The notes: generated by a model from the sequence alone, not told the origin. Numbered from the stretch's first letter, positions 46,890-56,056 are shown. The stretch: 64,000 nucleotides of DNA from Luteolibacter arcticus (GCF_025950235.1 NZ_JAPDDT010000001.1:806001-870000), one strand, 5' to 3'. Program-made: numbers and translations.

Positions 46890-48029
46890 CTATGATGAGG
46901 CCTTCCGAGCGAGCGCGTCGGATTGCTTCACGAAGTCGTCCCCATCCCACTCGGCGTCGCTCTTTACCATCCCGGCACGTTCCTTGGCTGCCGCCTCCTC
47001 GGCCTTGCGGGCGAGCTGCATCCGGACGAGTTCGGCGTGGGTCGTGAAATACGGCAAGCTGAGGCCCTTGAAGTCGGCCAGCGTCTCGAAACCCTTCCCT
47101 TCCATGAAGGCGAGCAGGCCCTCGCAGAGCTCCGTTACCATCCCGTAGCCGAATTTCATCACACCCGTGCAAACCTGCACGGTGTCGCTGCCCAGAAGGA
47201 TGAACTGGGCGGCATCCGCCCCGGTCTCGATTCCGCCGAGGCCCGACAGGGAGCGGCCGGGGAAATCCTTCTTAATGAGCTGCGCGATCTCCATGACCAT
47301 CCGCAGGGCGATCGGCTTGACCGCCTTCGACGAGTAGCCGCCGGGCGTGGTGTAGCCCTCGACGGTCGGCTCCGGCCGGAGGGTGTCGAGATTCACCCCC
47401 ATCACGCTGCGGATCGTGTTGATCGCGGAAACCCCGTGGCATCCGGCGCGAAGCGCGGCGGCCGTCGGCTCCTCGATGTGGGTCACATTCGGCGTCATCT
47501 TCGCCCACACGGGAATTTTCGCGGCACCCATCACCCAACCACAGACTTCTTCCAGAATCGCCGGATCCTGGCCCATGGCGGCTCCCATCTTCCGCTCGGG
47601 CAAGCCGTGCGGGCAGGAGAAATTCAGCTCGAAGCCGTCCACGCCGGCGTCCTGGCAGCGCCCGACGATCTCGCACCACGCGTCCTTGTTGTATTCCTCC
47701 ATGATCGAGGCAATGAGGACGCCATCCGGGCACGCGTCCTTGGCCTCCTTGAACTCATCCAGCCAGATCTCGAACTTGCGGTCGCTGATCAGCTCGATGT
47801 TTTCCCACCCGATCACCTCCTTGCCATCGCCCGCCATCAGCTTCGCGTAGCGGGGGCCGACGTTGACCACTTTGGAGGCGTCCAGGCTGACGGTCTTGGC
47901 GATGACCGCGCCCCAGCCTTCCTTGAAAGCCCGCTTGATGACCTTGACGTTGGTTCCCGGAGGGCCGGAGCCGATGATGAAAGGATTGGCGAGTTTCAGT
48001 CCATCGACGGTCGTTTCAAGGGAAGCCAT
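46890..48029 (-). CDS. Dihydropyrimidine dehydrogenase-like protein (PreA-type), lacking ferredoxin domain
   Basis: A 379-residue FMN-dependent TIM barrel of the dihydropyrimidine dehydrogenase catalytic type: GLKLANPFIIGSGPPG, TVSLDASKVVNVGPRY, NFSCPHGLPERKMGAAMGQDP, VWAKMTPNVTHI, KPIALRMVMEIA and SGLGGIETGADAAQFILLG. The equivalent of E. coli PreA ends in two 4Fe-4S ferredoxin motifs; here the tail is a charged helix (RKAEEAAAKERAGM) with no cysteine cluster, and no PreT-like flavoprotein is adjacent. The position where the mammalian enzyme has its catalytic Cys (LACGQDP) is Met. So it may act on another substrate or partner. It is divergent from sdhB. Confidence 0.82.
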   Translation of the reverse strand: MASLETTVDGLKLANPFIIGSGPPGTNVKVIKRAFKEGWGAVIAKTVSLDASKVVNVGPRYAKLMAGDGKEVIGWENIELISDRKFEIWLDEFKEAKDACPDGVLIASIMEEYNKDAWCEIVGRCQDAGVDGFELNFSCPHGLPERKMGAAMGQDPAILEEVCGWVMGAAKIPVWAKMTPNVTHIEEPTAAALRAGCHGVSAINTIRSVMGVNLDTLRPEPTVEGYTTPGGYSSKAVKPIALRMVMEIAQLIKKDFPGRSLSGLGGIETGADAAQFILLGSDTVQVCTGVMKFGYGMVTELCEGLLAFMEGKGFETLADFKGLSLPYFTTHAELVRMQLARKAEEAAAKERAGMVKSDAEWDGDDFVKQSDALARKASS

Positions 48030-48210
48030 GGCCTCATACTCCAGCACGGCTCGGGCCGGGTCGAAAAGCCTGATTCATGCCCGGCCCGAAAATTCCTGAT
48101 GGTTCCTGCGCGGAAAAACGGCTTTTTCGACTAGCGCGCCGCAGCGGGAAAATCCAAGTTCCGGGGCGTGGCCGGCGGCATCGCACGGCCAGCAGCTTTT
48201 TATCCCGATC

Positions 48211-48966
48211 ATGAACCTCACGCTGAAGGTCTGGCGCCAGAACGGTCCGAACGACAACGGCCGCATCGAAACCTACCCCGCCAACAACATCCCCGAGGAA
48301 GCCTCGTTCTTGGAGATGCTCGACATCGTGAACGAGAAGATCGTCATGGATGGCGGGGAGCCGATCCACTTCGATCACGACTGCCGCGAAGGCATCTGCG
48401 GGATGTGCTCGCTGACAATCAACGGCGTGCCCCACGGCAAGGAAGGCGGCATCACCACCTGCCAGGTTCACATGCGGAAATTCCGCGACGGCGACACCAT
48501 CTGGATCGAGCCGTTCCGTGCGAAGGCTTTCCCGATTATCCGCGACCTGATCGTGGACCGCACCGCCATGGACCGCATCATCGCGGCCGGCGGCTACATC
48601 GACATCCGCACCGGCTCGGCAGTGGATGCAAATGCGATCCCCATCGCGAAGGCTGACGCCGACACCGCCTTCGACGCCGCCGCCTGCATCGGCTGCGGGG
48701 CCTGCGTGGCCGCGTGCAAGAACGCCAGCGCCATGCTTTTCGTGTCCGCCAAGGTTTCCCACCTCGGCCACCTCCCGCAGGGCCAACCGGAGCGCCAGAA
48801 GCGCGTGCTCGCCATGGTCCGGCAGATGGATGCCGAAGGCTTCGGCAACTGCACCAACCAGTATGAGTGCGAGGCCGCGTGCCCGAAGGAAATCAGCGTC
48901 GACCACATCGCGCTGATGAACCGGGACTATGCCAAGGCGGTCCTGATGGAACAGTTCTGTTCGTGA
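48211..48966 (+). CDS. sdhB: Succinate dehydrogenase/fumarate reductase iron-sulfur subunit
   Basis: A 251-residue electron-transfer subunit. The N-terminal 2Fe-2S domain has [15 protein letters not shown], and the C-terminal domain has two cluster motifs [15 protein letters not shown] and [15 protein letters not shown] for the 4Fe-4S and 3Fe-4S clusters. The text ([31 protein letters not shown]) fits the Bacteroidetes/epsilon-type SdhB/FrdB. The catalytic flavoprotein (A) and membrane (C) subunit genes are not next to it in this window, which is unusual. The next gene overlaps its stop. Confidence 0.94.
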   Translation: MNLTLKVWRQNGPNDNGRIETYPANNIPEEASFLEMLDIVNEKIVMDGGEPIHFDHDCREGICGMCSLTINGVPHGKEGGITTCQVHMRKFRDGDTIWIEPFRAKAFPIIRDLIVDRTAMDRIIAAGGYIDIRTGSAVDANAIPIAKADADTAFDAAACIGCGACVAACKNASAMLFVSAKVSHLGHLPQGQPERQKRVLAMVRQMDAEGFGNCTNQYECEAACPKEISVDHIALMNRDYAKAVLMEQFCS

Positions 48967-49418
48967 TGATCCTGCCCCTCGGTCTCGCCCTCACGCTGGC
49001 ATCCGGAGTCGCTCCGGCAACCACACGATGGGCGCAAGGCCAGGAGCGGCGGATCTTGAAAGAAGGCGCGCCGCTGGGAGCCGAGGGACTGGCATTTGCC
49101 GCGGAATTGAAGATCGAGCGCCCCGAGGAAGTCCGGGTGCTGGAGGTGAAGCCGATTCCCCTACCCTTCCCAAGGCCGCTGGTGAGGCTGGCCGGGCGCT
49201 GGGGCCAGCCACTCTTCGAGCCATCCGGCATGGCATTGGGGAAAGGGATCTACATCCTCCACGGAAACTCGCGGGTGCTGCGCCACGAACTGGTGCATGT
49301 CGCCCAATACCAGCAGATGGGCGGCATCGGGCCATTCATGCAGCGATATCTGGTGGAATGCCTGACCCACGGCTACTTCGACGCCCCGCTGGAAGTAGAG
49401 GCCCGCGACAAGGAGTGA
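48966..49418 (+). CDS. Hypothetical protein with HExxH-like zinc-protease motif
   Basis: A 150-residue protein with a possible N-terminal signal or hydrophobic segment ([24 protein letters not shown]). The motif HELVHVAQYQQMG near residue 107 is like the HExxH-type zinc motif seen in DUF4157-like and other short metallopeptidase families (H-E-L-V-H), but a third ligand is not obvious. The ATG at 48966 overlaps the sdhB stop by one base (TGATG), so it is likely translated from the same transcript. Function not known. Confidence 0.7.
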   Translation: MILPLGLALTLASGVAPATTRWAQGQERRILKEGAPLGAEGLAFAAELKIERPEEVRVLEVKPIPLPFPRPLVRLAGRWGQPLFEPSGMALGKGIYILHGNSRVLRHELVHVAQYQQMGGIGPFMQRYLVECLTHGYFDAPLEVEARDKE

Positions 49419-49451
49419 CCCACTGGGGAGCAACTATCGCTGGTAACGCCC

Positions 49452-49478
49452 GCCGCTGGCCCGCTGAATGGTCCCTCG
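49452..49478. repeat. Dispersed repeat family C, copy left of vapBC
   Basis: The 27-base sequence GCCGCTGGCCCGCTGAATGG... (49452-49478) is identical to 50234-50260, on the other side of the vapBC pair. Similarity continues weakly for about 40 bases further right in both copies. Confidence 0.75.
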
Positions 49479-49519
49479 GCGCCGCCTCCGGGTCCCGGTC
49501 TGAACCGCCAAAATCCCCC

Positions 49520-49912
49520 TTACCACTTCTCCACCTTGAGCCCCTCAACCCGGCGAAACTCATCCAAGTTCCCCGCCACCAAGGTCCAGCGATTTGCCCG
49601 GGCAATCCCCGCGATTAAATAGTCGATGGAGCCGATCGGCGTACCCGCTTTCTCCTGCTCCGCCCGGACCTTAGCGGCTTCGATCGCTTCAGCATTCCCA
49701 AACGGGGCCACCCCGCAAAGCTCCAACAGGCTCTCCACCGCTTTCCGCTTCTTCGTCACCTCTAGGGTCGCTTTCTGCAGCCCCACCTCCAATTCATAGA
49801 CAGTCAGGATCGAAACCTGCACTTCGTCCCGGCGATGCCCGCGGAGCTTCGCCAAAACCTCCGCATCCCCACGGACCAGACGGATGCACGTGTCTGTGTC
49901 GAGCAAGTGCAT
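49520..49912 (-). CDS. vapC: VapC-type PIN-domain ribonuclease toxin
   Basis: A 130-residue toxin. PIN-domain acidic residues are D5 and D7 (MHLLDTDTCIRL), E40 (LTVYELEVG), D97 (IGSIDYLIAG) and D117 in the final AGNLDEF. VapC toxins cleave tRNA or rRNA when free of antitoxin. It lies 3 bases downstream of vapB on the same strand, the normal antitoxin-toxin order, and is bracketed by family C repeats. Confidence 0.93.
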   Translation of the reverse strand: MHLLDTDTCIRLVRGDAEVLAKLRGHRRDEVQVSILTVYELEVGLQKATLEVTKKRKAVESLLELCGVAPFGNAEAIEAAKVRAEQEKAGTPIGSIDYLIAGIARANRWTLVAGNLDEFRRVEGLKVEKW

Positions 49913-49915
49913 CGC

Positions 49916-50143
49916 TCAGATCTCCACGGGCCTCGAATCCGCAGGCCGGGCTGGTTGCTCCAGTTCACCGATCACAGGAAACATCGCTTCCAAGTCACTC
50001 GGCCACCCGTTGCGGTCCAATGGCGTGAGAACGAGCACGCCGTCTCTCTCGTCGATCATCACCTCCCCCACTGGCAGAGCGTATTTCTTGGGAAGTCGGA
50101 CCGCGACGCTGCCCCCGTTCTTGAAAACCCGCGTCTTTTCCAT
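49916..50143 (-). CDS. vapB: VapB-type antitoxin (AbrB/SpoVT swapped-hairpin fold)
   Basis: A 75-residue antitoxin: EKTRVFKNGGSVAVRLPKKYALPVGEVMI is the beta-hairpin DNA-binding domain of AbrB/MazE-like VapB proteins, and the acidic/proline tail (PSDLEAMFPVIGELEQPA) should wrap VapC. It precedes vapC by 3 bases. An inverted repeat upstream (50178-50205) is a likely operator for autoregulation. Confidence 0.9.
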   Translation of the reverse strand: MEKTRVFKNGGSVAVRLPKKYALPVGEVMIDERDGVLVLTPLDRNGWPSDLEAMFPVIGELEQPARPADSRPVEI

Positions 50144-50177
50144 AAGAAAACTTTACCACGATTCAGTGGACGGCAAA

Positions 50178-50205
50178 CGAAATACATCACGCGAGGTGTA
50201 TTTCG
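50178..50205. promoter_or_regulatory. Inverted repeat upstream of vapB, candidate VapBC operator
   Basis: CGAAATACA (50178-50186) and TGTATTTCG (50197-50205) are perfect 9-base arms with a 10-base spacer, 34 bases upstream of the vapB start codon. Size and position fit operators bound by VapB-VapC dimers. The A/T-rich flanks (AAGAAAACTTTACCACGATT, 50145-50164) may hold the promoter. Confidence 0.6.
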
Positions 50206-50220
50206 GGTTTTGGTCCTCCC

Positions 50221-50339
50221 GCTGGGAGCGCAGGCCGCTGGCCCGCTGAATGGTCCCTCGAGATCGCTGCCCGTTCGGCCCGAATCGCCGAAGTGAGCCT
50301 TCCCCGTGCTTCGGCGGGCCAGCGGCCCGCGCTCCCAGC
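50221..50339. repeat. Dispersed repeat family C, inverted pair right of vapBC
   Basis: GCTGGGAGCGCAGGCCGCTG... (50221-50246) faces its near-perfect complement at 50314-50339 (one mismatch in 26). The left arm continues into the 27-base unit (50234-50260) shared with 49452-49478. The 316-base gap 50144-50459 before the tricorn-like gene contains this, the vapB operator and no gene. Confidence 0.75.
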
Positions 50340-50459
50340 CGCTCCGCCCCAGCGGCTTGCCACTTGGCAAGCGTTGTGCTTTCCTCCGCCGGGTCGCAGG
50401 TATTTAACTTACCTTAAGCACCTGAAAGCCTGCCCGCGGGGTTTTCGTAACCTCCACGC

Positions 50460-53400
50460 ATGTTCATCACCCGGCGCTCCCCCGCACTTCTGGCCCTGCT
50501 CCTGGCAGCGGCCGTGGGACACGCCGCGCCGGATCCAAGCGAAATCACCATGGCGAGCTGGCCCTCGCTCTCGCCGGATGGGAAAACGATCGCCTTCGAA
50601 TGGCGCGACGACCTGTGGTCGGCACCCGTCACCGGCGGCATGGCCGAGCGGCTGACTGCCCACCCCGCCCGCGATTCTTTTCCGGTCTATGCGCCGGACG
50701 GCAAGGCGATTTACTTCTGCTCCACCCGCGCCGGCTTCCTGCAGCTTTTCTCGATGCCCGCCGGTGGCGGTCCCGCGACCCAGCACACCTTCCATTCCGA
50801 GGGGGCAAGCCTAGAGGACATCACGCCCGATGGCACCCGTGCCCTCATCCGCGGCCTGCGCGATGAGCCGGGCTTCCGGCCGGAGCGGCTGATCGAAATC
50901 GACCTCCGCCGCGAAACGCCGGAAAGCTACCTCTTCAACGAAAAGGGCCAGTCCGCCCGCTATTCGCCGGACGGCAAGCAGGTCCTCTTCTGTCGCGAGG
51001 GCGAGCAGCTCTATCGCAAGGGCTACCACGGCCCGCGCGCTTCCTCGATCTGGCGCTACGACATCGCCTCGAAGGCATTCACCGCGATGGTGAAGGAGGA
51101 AAACGAGGCCCGCTCGCCGCTGTGGTGGCCGGATGGCAAGGGCTTCTACTACATCTCCGAGCGCGACGGCACCTTCAACCTCTGGAGCCGCGACTTCGCC
51201 ACCGGCAAGGACCAGCAGCTCACCGACTTCAAGGACGACGGCATCATCCGGCCTAACATTTCCGAGGATGGCTCGGTGATTCTGTTCCGCCGCGGCTTCC
51301 ACCTGTGGACCCTGAAGCCCGGCGGAAAGCCCGAGCGGCTGAAAATCCAGCAGCGCGAGGACCTGCCGGACACCACCAAGGAGCTGCGGAAAATCACCGG
51401 CACCGTGGATGCCGACTTCACCGCCAGCGGCCTCGAGTTCGTCTTCTGCGCCGAGGGCGAGCTGTGGACCTGCGACACCGTGCTGCGCGAGCCGAACCGC
51501 ATCACGCATACCGACGGCCGCGAGCAGGACGCCGTCTTTTCACCCGACGGCCAGTGGATCTATTTCCTCAAGGACGACGGCATTGACTGCAACGTCTGGC
51601 GGATCCGCCGCAAGCTGGAGAAGGAATTCTGGTGGCGCGCCGGCAGCTTCGAGACCCAGCAAGTGACGCAGGGCAATGAGCCGAAGCGCCGCATGAAACT
51701 CAGCCCCGACGGCACCCGCCTCGCCTACATTTCCGGCGGCGGCGACCTGTGGGTGGCGAGTGCCGACGGGACCTCGCCCGAACTGCTCTTCAAGTGCTGG
51801 GACGCTCCGACCTTCGATTGGTCGCCGGACTCCGGCTGGCTGGTGTTTGCCGCCCAGGACCAGAACTTCAACCGCGACATCTACATCACGCCGGCGGATG
51901 GCTCGATCGAGCCCTTCAACCTGTCGCGCCATCCCGATTTCGAAGGCTCGCCAAAATGGTCGCCCGATGGCCGCCGCATCGCCTTCACCGGCCGCCGGCT
52001 GAACAATGAGATGGGGCTCTTCTACGTCGACCTCAAGATCGAGGAAGCTGTTCGCTCGACCCGCGACCGCCGCGAGATCGATGCCGAGTCCGCGATGCGC
52101 GACGACCCGCTCTATCGACTGGAAGAAGGAAATGACGACGAGGCCGACGAACGGGAAGAAAAGCCATCGGAGGAAGCGATCCCCAAGACCGAGATACCCG
52201 AGGAAACGCCACTGCCGGAGAAGCCGAAGCGCAAACGCATGCGCATCGACTTCGATGGCCTGAGCGACCGGATTGTTAGGCTCAACACCCGCGGTATCGA
52301 GCCCGAGCGCCTGATGTGGTCCGGCGACTCGAAGACGATTTTCTTCCAAAGCAAGAACAGCACCACCGACAAGCTGTTCCGCATCGAGGCCCGCGACGGG
52401 GCATCGATGTTAGAAGAAGCCGACTACCGCGGCCTGCCGGTCCGCATCGAGAAGGACGGCACGCTTTACTGGATCGTCGATCGCGCACCGGCCGTGCTGA
52501 AGAAGGGCAAACTCACACGCTACCCCATCGCCGCCCGCCTCGTCCGCGACCGCGTGGCGCACCAGCGGCTCTGGTATCGCTCGGTGTGGCGCACCCTTCG
52601 CGACCGCTTCTACGACCCTTCGATGAACGGGCGGGATTGGGAAAAGATGCTCGCCAAATACGAGGAAGCCGCCGCCCACGCGCCGGACTCGCCGACCTTC
52701 GATGGCGTGGTCGGCATGATGCTCGGCGAGCTGAATGCTTCCCACCTCACCTTCATTTCCACCGTCTGGCCAAAGCATTGGGAGAACGAGGGCGCGGAGT
52801 TTCTCGCCACCCGCCACCTCGGCATCCGCTTCCAGCGCCACGGTGCCGGAGACCCCCTCACCGTCGCATCCGTCATCACCGGCAGCCCCGCCGCGCTGTG
52901 CAAGCCGCCGGTCCAGCCGGGTGACACGATCGTGAAGATCAATGGCCGCGCCATCGATGGCTCGATGCCCGTCCACCGCTTCATGAACGGCCGCCTCGAC
53001 CGCGACATCTCGCTGATCGTGCGCGACAAGGAAGGCAAGGAGCACTCGCACGAACTTAACCCAATCAGCTTCGAGCGTGCCCGCGAACTGGCGGAGTCGC
53101 AGGTGGTGTTAGACAACCGCAAGCGCGTGGAAGAGATCTCGCAAGGACGGCTCGGCTACGTCCACATCGCGCGGATGTATTGGGATGAGTTCGAGCAATT
53201 CGAGCGCGAGATCTATGCCGCCGGCCACGGCAAGGAAGGCCTCGTCATCGACATCCGCGACAACGGCGGCGGCTTCATCACCGACCACCTTCTTACAGTC
53301 CTCTGCCAGCCGCGCCACGCCGTCACCATCCCGCGCGGCGGCGGCCCGGGCTACCCGCAGGACCGCAAGGTTTATGCCTCCTGGCACAAGCCGCTGGTGG

Positions 53401-53783
53401 TTGTCTGCAACCAGAACTCCTTTTCCAACGCCGAGATCTTCGCCCACGCCATCAAGACCCTGAAGCGCGGCCCGCTGGTCGGAGTGACCACGGCGGGTGG
53501 CGTGATTTCCGCCTCGCGCGACAAGATCCTCGATGCCGGCACCCTGCGCATTCCCTTTCGGGGCTGGTTCGCTCCCGACACCGGCGCGGACATGGAAATG
53601 AACGGCGCCGTGCCGGATCACATCGTCTGGCCCGAGCCGGCGCAATTAATTGCCGGTGAGGACCCGCAGCTTCAGAAAGCCGTCGATGTCCTCATCAAGG
53701 ACGTGGACGCCGCGGAGAAGGACGACTTCAAGCCGCACTACCGCAGCGGCTACGCGCCGGTCGAAGGCGAGCCGGTGAAGTGA
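50460..53783 (+). CDS. Tricorn-like protease (beta-propellers, PDZ, S41 peptidase)
   Basis: A 1107-residue secreted or periplasmic protein with signal peptide (ITRRSPALLALLLAAAVGHA). Residues about 30-600 contain PD40/TolB-like propeller repeats (LSPDGKTIAFEWRDDLW, YAPDGKAIYFCSTRAG, FSPDGQWIYFLKDDG, LSPDGTRLAYISGGGDLW), then a charged linker, a PDZ domain around residues 770-850 (DTIVKINGRAIDGS) and a C-terminal S41 domain. The nucleophile is probably Ser989 in NQNSFSNAEIFAHA, aligned with the family S-A-S-E motif. The order matches archaeal tricorn and its bacterial homologues, which degrade peptides. ATG 50460 is chosen for the signal peptide. Confidence 0.93.
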   Translation: MFITRRSPALLALLLAAAVGHAAPDPSEITMASWPSLSPDGKTIAFEWRDDLWSAPVTGGMAERLTAHPARDSFPVYAPDGKAIYFCSTRAGFLQLFSMPAGGGPATQHTFHSEGASLEDITPDGTRALIRGLRDEPGFRPERLIEIDLRRETPESYLFNEKGQSARYSPDGKQVLFCREGEQLYRKGYHGPRASSIWRYDIASKAFTAMVKEENEARSPLWWPDGKGFYYISERDGTFNLWSRDFATGKDQQLTDFKDDGIIRPNISEDGSVILFRRGFHLWTLKPGGKPERLKIQQREDLPDTTKELRKITGTVDADFTASGLEFVFCAEGELWTCDTVLREPNRITHTDGREQDAVFSPDGQWIYFLKDDGIDCNVWRIRRKLEKEFWWRAGSFETQQVTQGNEPKRRMKLSPDGTRLAYISGGGDLWVASADGTSPELLFKCWDAPTFDWSPDSGWLVFAAQDQNFNRDIYITPADGSIEPFNLSRHPDFEGSPKWSPDGRRIAFTGRRLNNEMGLFYVDLKIEEAVRSTRDRREIDAESAMRDDPLYRLEEGNDDEADEREEKPSEEAIPKTEIPEETPLPEKPKRKRMRIDFDGLSDRIVRLNTRGIEPERLMWSGDSKTIFFQSKNSTTDKLFRIEARDGASMLEEADYRGLPVRIEKDGTLYWIVDRAPAVLKKGKLTRYPIAARLVRDRVAHQRLWYRSVWRTLRDRFYDPSMNGRDWEKMLAKYEEAAAHAPDSPTFDGVVGMMLGELNASHLTFISTVWPKHWENEGAEFLATRHLGIRFQRHGAGDPLTVASVITGSPAALCKPPVQPGDTIVKINGRAIDGSMPVHRFMNGRLDRDISLIVRDKEGKEHSHELNPISFERARELAESQVVLDNRKRVEEISQGRLGYVHIARMYWDEFEQFEREIYAAGHGKEGLVIDIRDNGGGFITDHLLTVLCQPRHAVTIPRGGGPGYPQDRKVYASWHKPLVVVCNQNSFSNAEIFAHAIKTLKRGPLVGVTTAGGVISASRDKILDAGTLRIPFRGWFAPDTGADMEMNGAVPDHIVWPEPAQLIAGEDPQLQKAVDVLIKDVDAAEKDDFKPHYRSGYAPVEGEPVK

Positions 53784-53818
53784 TCCGGATCCTCGACAGA
53801 TTTTGAATCTGTTGGCAG

Positions 53819-54406
53819 ATGAAGCGGATGAAAATCCTGTGTGCGGTTCTGATCGCCGTCTGGCTCCTTTCGCCGGCCCAAGCCGGACCAACCGCCGAAA
53901 CCTTGATTCCGGCCAGCAGCAGGTCGCCCCTCGACTTCCGTGGAAAGTCACCGGTGGACTACCCTCCCTACGCGGCGGTGTTCCAAGCGAAGACCTACGG
54001 CGAGCTGAAGGAGCGACTGGAGGACTTCTTCAGGCAATGGGAGAAGGACAAGAAGACCTTCACCGACCACGCCACGGTGAACATCTATTTTCACTGCAAG
54101 AATGCCCTGATCCGGACCTGCTACCTGTTGGGAGACATCGAGGCAGGTGACGAGCACCTGATGAAGCTCGATCCCGGGCAGCAGTACTTGAGAGAGATCC
54201 GGCGAGTCGATCTGGAAGCAGGAAAGATCCAGCGGATCGCCAAGGAAATCCAAGCCATCCACCTCCATCTCGGCCTCAAGGATCCCTTTCCCCAAGGAGC
54301 CCCGAAAGACCTGGTCTCACTCTACCTCCCGCTTGCCGAGATTTCCCAAGTCACGCAAGCCCAGCGGAAAAAAGAGCCGGAAGAGGAACTGGAAGATCCG
54401 GAATAG
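53819..54406 (+). CDS. Hypothetical secreted protein
   Basis: A 195-residue protein with a signal peptide (MKRMKILCAVLIAVWLLSPAQA, cleavage about residue 23) and a mostly helical mature part (YGELKERLEDFFRQWEKDKKTF, AGKIQRIAKEIQAIHLHLG) ending in an acidic tail (KKEPEEELEDPE). Two cysteines near FHCKNALIRTC may form a disulfide. I do not recognise the family. It lies 35 bases after the tricorn-like gene on the same strand. Confidence 0.68.
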   Translation: MKRMKILCAVLIAVWLLSPAQAGPTAETLIPASSRSPLDFRGKSPVDYPPYAAVFQAKTYGELKERLEDFFRQWEKDKKTFTDHATVNIYFHCKNALIRTCYLLGDIEAGDEHLMKLDPGQQYLREIRRVDLEAGKIQRIAKEIQAIHLHLGLKDPFPQGAPKDLVSLYLPLAEISQVTQAQRKKEPEEELEDPE

Positions 54407-54466
54407 AACCTTGCCTGCGACGAGGCACGGAATCGGCTTCCGCTAGGGACGTTCGGAATTACCCTC

Positions 54467-55273
54467 ATGCTCATGTTCGACCGCCGCCGATTCCTCTCCC
54501 TCTCCGCTGCCTCGCTGGCAGCCGTTTCCTGCTCGGAAAAACCTGCGGCCGGCAGTGCTCCGGAGCTCCGCATCGGCATGGATCTCACCTATCCGCCCTT
54601 CGAGATGCAGGACAAGGCCGGCAAGCCGGACGGCGTCGGCGTGAAGATCGCAGAAGCGCTGGCCGCGAAGCTCGGCCGTCCGCTCAAGATCGTGCCGATG
54701 CAATTCACCGGCCTGATTCCCGCGCTCCAGACGGGAAACATCGACCTCATCCTCTCCTCGATGACCGCCACCGACGAACGCCGCAAGTCGATCGATTTCA
54801 CCGATCCCTACGCCTTCACCGGCCTCGCGATCCTGGTGCAGAAAAACTCTGACATCCAATCGATCGACGACCTGAAGAAGCCCGGCCGATCGCTGACCGC
54901 GAAGACTTCCACCACCGGCCAGATCTGGATTACCGACCATCTTCCCTCGGCCAAGCTGGTCGTCTTCGAGGATGAGGCGTCGTGCGTGCTCGAAGTTGCC
55001 CAAGGGCGGGCGGACGCCTTCATCTACGACCAGCTCAGCATCTTCCGCTATTCCCAGCAGAATCCAGACACGACCCGCGGCCTGCTCAAGGCCTTCGTGG
55101 AGGAATCCTGGGCGCTCGGCGTGGCCAAGGGCAACGACGCGCTCCGCGAGCAGGTGAATGGCTTCATCAAGTCTTTCCGAGATGAAGGCGGCTTCGAAAA
55201 ACTAGGCGCGCAGTACTTGAGCGAGGAGAAGAAGTTCCTCGAAAGCCAGGGCATCCCCTTCATCATCCGCTGA
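54467..55273 (+). CDS. Polar amino acid ABC transporter, substrate-binding lipoprotein
   Basis: A 268-residue periplasmic binding protein of family 3. N-terminus MLMFDRRRFLSLSAASLAAVSC has a twin-arginine signal with a lipobox (Cys 22), so it may be Tat-exported and lipid-anchored. The mature part begins LRIGMDLTYPPFEMQDKAGKPDG, and later IDLILSSMTATDERRKSIDFTDPY is the signature of family 3 proteins. The ligand cannot be told. It is followed by permease and ATPase genes in the same direction (6 bases, then an 11-base overlap). Confidence 0.93.
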   Translation: MLMFDRRRFLSLSAASLAAVSCSEKPAAGSAPELRIGMDLTYPPFEMQDKAGKPDGVGVKIAEALAAKLGRPLKIVPMQFTGLIPALQTGNIDLILSSMTATDERRKSIDFTDPYAFTGLAILVQKNSDIQSIDDLKKPGRSLTAKTSTTGQIWITDHLPSAKLVVFEDEASCVLEVAQGRADAFIYDQLSIFRYSQQNPDTTRGLLKAFVEESWALGVAKGNDALREQVNGFIKSFRDEGGFEKLGAQYLSEEKKFLESQGIPFIIR

Positions 55274-55279
55274 GGATTC

Positions 55280-56056
55280 GTGACCCGCCGCCAGCAGATC
55301 GCCAATGCCCTCGTCGCCATCGCCATGGCGGCGGGCTTCGCGTGGCTGTGCGTGTCGATCTTCGGCCGGCTCGGCAAGCAGACCGACTGGACCAAGGCAT
55401 GGGAATACCGGGAATCGCTGTGGGCCGGCTGGAAGCTCACCCTCGTTCTTTCGCTCGCGTCGCTGTTAGGAAGCGTGGTCTTCGGCCTGTTGTTCTTGTT
55501 AGGCCAGCGCTCTCCCCTGCCCGTGATCCGGAAGACCTGCCGCGGCTTCCTTGAATTCGTCCGCGACACGCCGCTGCTGGTTCACTTGCTGTTCGGCTAC
55601 TTCGTGATCTTCGCGCCGCTGCTTTCGCGGCCGCTGGCGGCGCAGGGTCTTGAAGACAAGATCGTCATCGGCGGCCTGCTGCTGTCGCTTTTCGGCGGTG
55701 CCTATCTCGGCGAGATCCTGCGCGGCGGGGTGGAAAGCATTCCGCGCACGCAGTGGGACTCGGCCCGTGCGGTCGGCTTCAGCCCGGTGCAGGTCTATCG
55801 CTACGTGATCTTTCCGCAGGCGCTGCGCCGCGTGCTGCCGGCCATCGCGGGCCTGTTCGTTTCCCTCATCAAGGACTCCTCGCTGCTCAGCGTGATCGGC
55901 GTGTCGGAATACTTTTACAATACCAAGAACTTCATCTCCCGCTCCTACGCCGGACTCGAGGGCTACCTGCCGCTCGCGATCGGTTATCTCATCCTCACCC
56001 TGCCGGTCGCGTGGCTGTCGCACTGGTTGGAAAAACGCTTCCGCGATGAAACTTGA
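55280..56056 (+). CDS. Polar amino acid ABC transporter permease (HisM/GlnP type)
   Basis: A 258-residue inner-membrane permease. About six membrane segments are predicted (first at residues 8-27, ANALVAIAMAAGFAWLCVSIF). The EAA loop that contacts the ATPase is GAYLGEILRGGVESIPRTQWDSARAVG. FVRDTPLLVHLLFGYF is the typical His/Glu-family start of the second segment. Only one permease gene is present, so the transporter probably works as a homodimer. The start is GTG 55280; its end overlaps the ATPase gene. Confidence 0.92.
   Translation: MTRRQQIANALVAIAMAAGFAWLCVSIFGRLGKQTDWTKAWEYRESLWAGWKLTLVLSLASLLGSVVFGLLFLLGQRSPLPVIRKTCRGFLEFVRDTPLLVHLLFGYFVIFAPLLSRPLAAQGLEDKIVIGGLLLSLFGGAYLGEILRGGVESIPRTQWDSARAVGFSPVQVYRYVIFPQALRRVLPAIAGLFVSLIKDSSLLSVIGVSEYFYNTKNFISRSYAGLEGYLPLAIGYLILTLPVAWLSHWLEKRFRDET

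Noticed and set aside
50460..53783. DPP-IV/TolB protein for the PD40-repeat gene.
   Set aside because: The C-terminal PDZ and S41 motif with Ser989 fits tricorn better.
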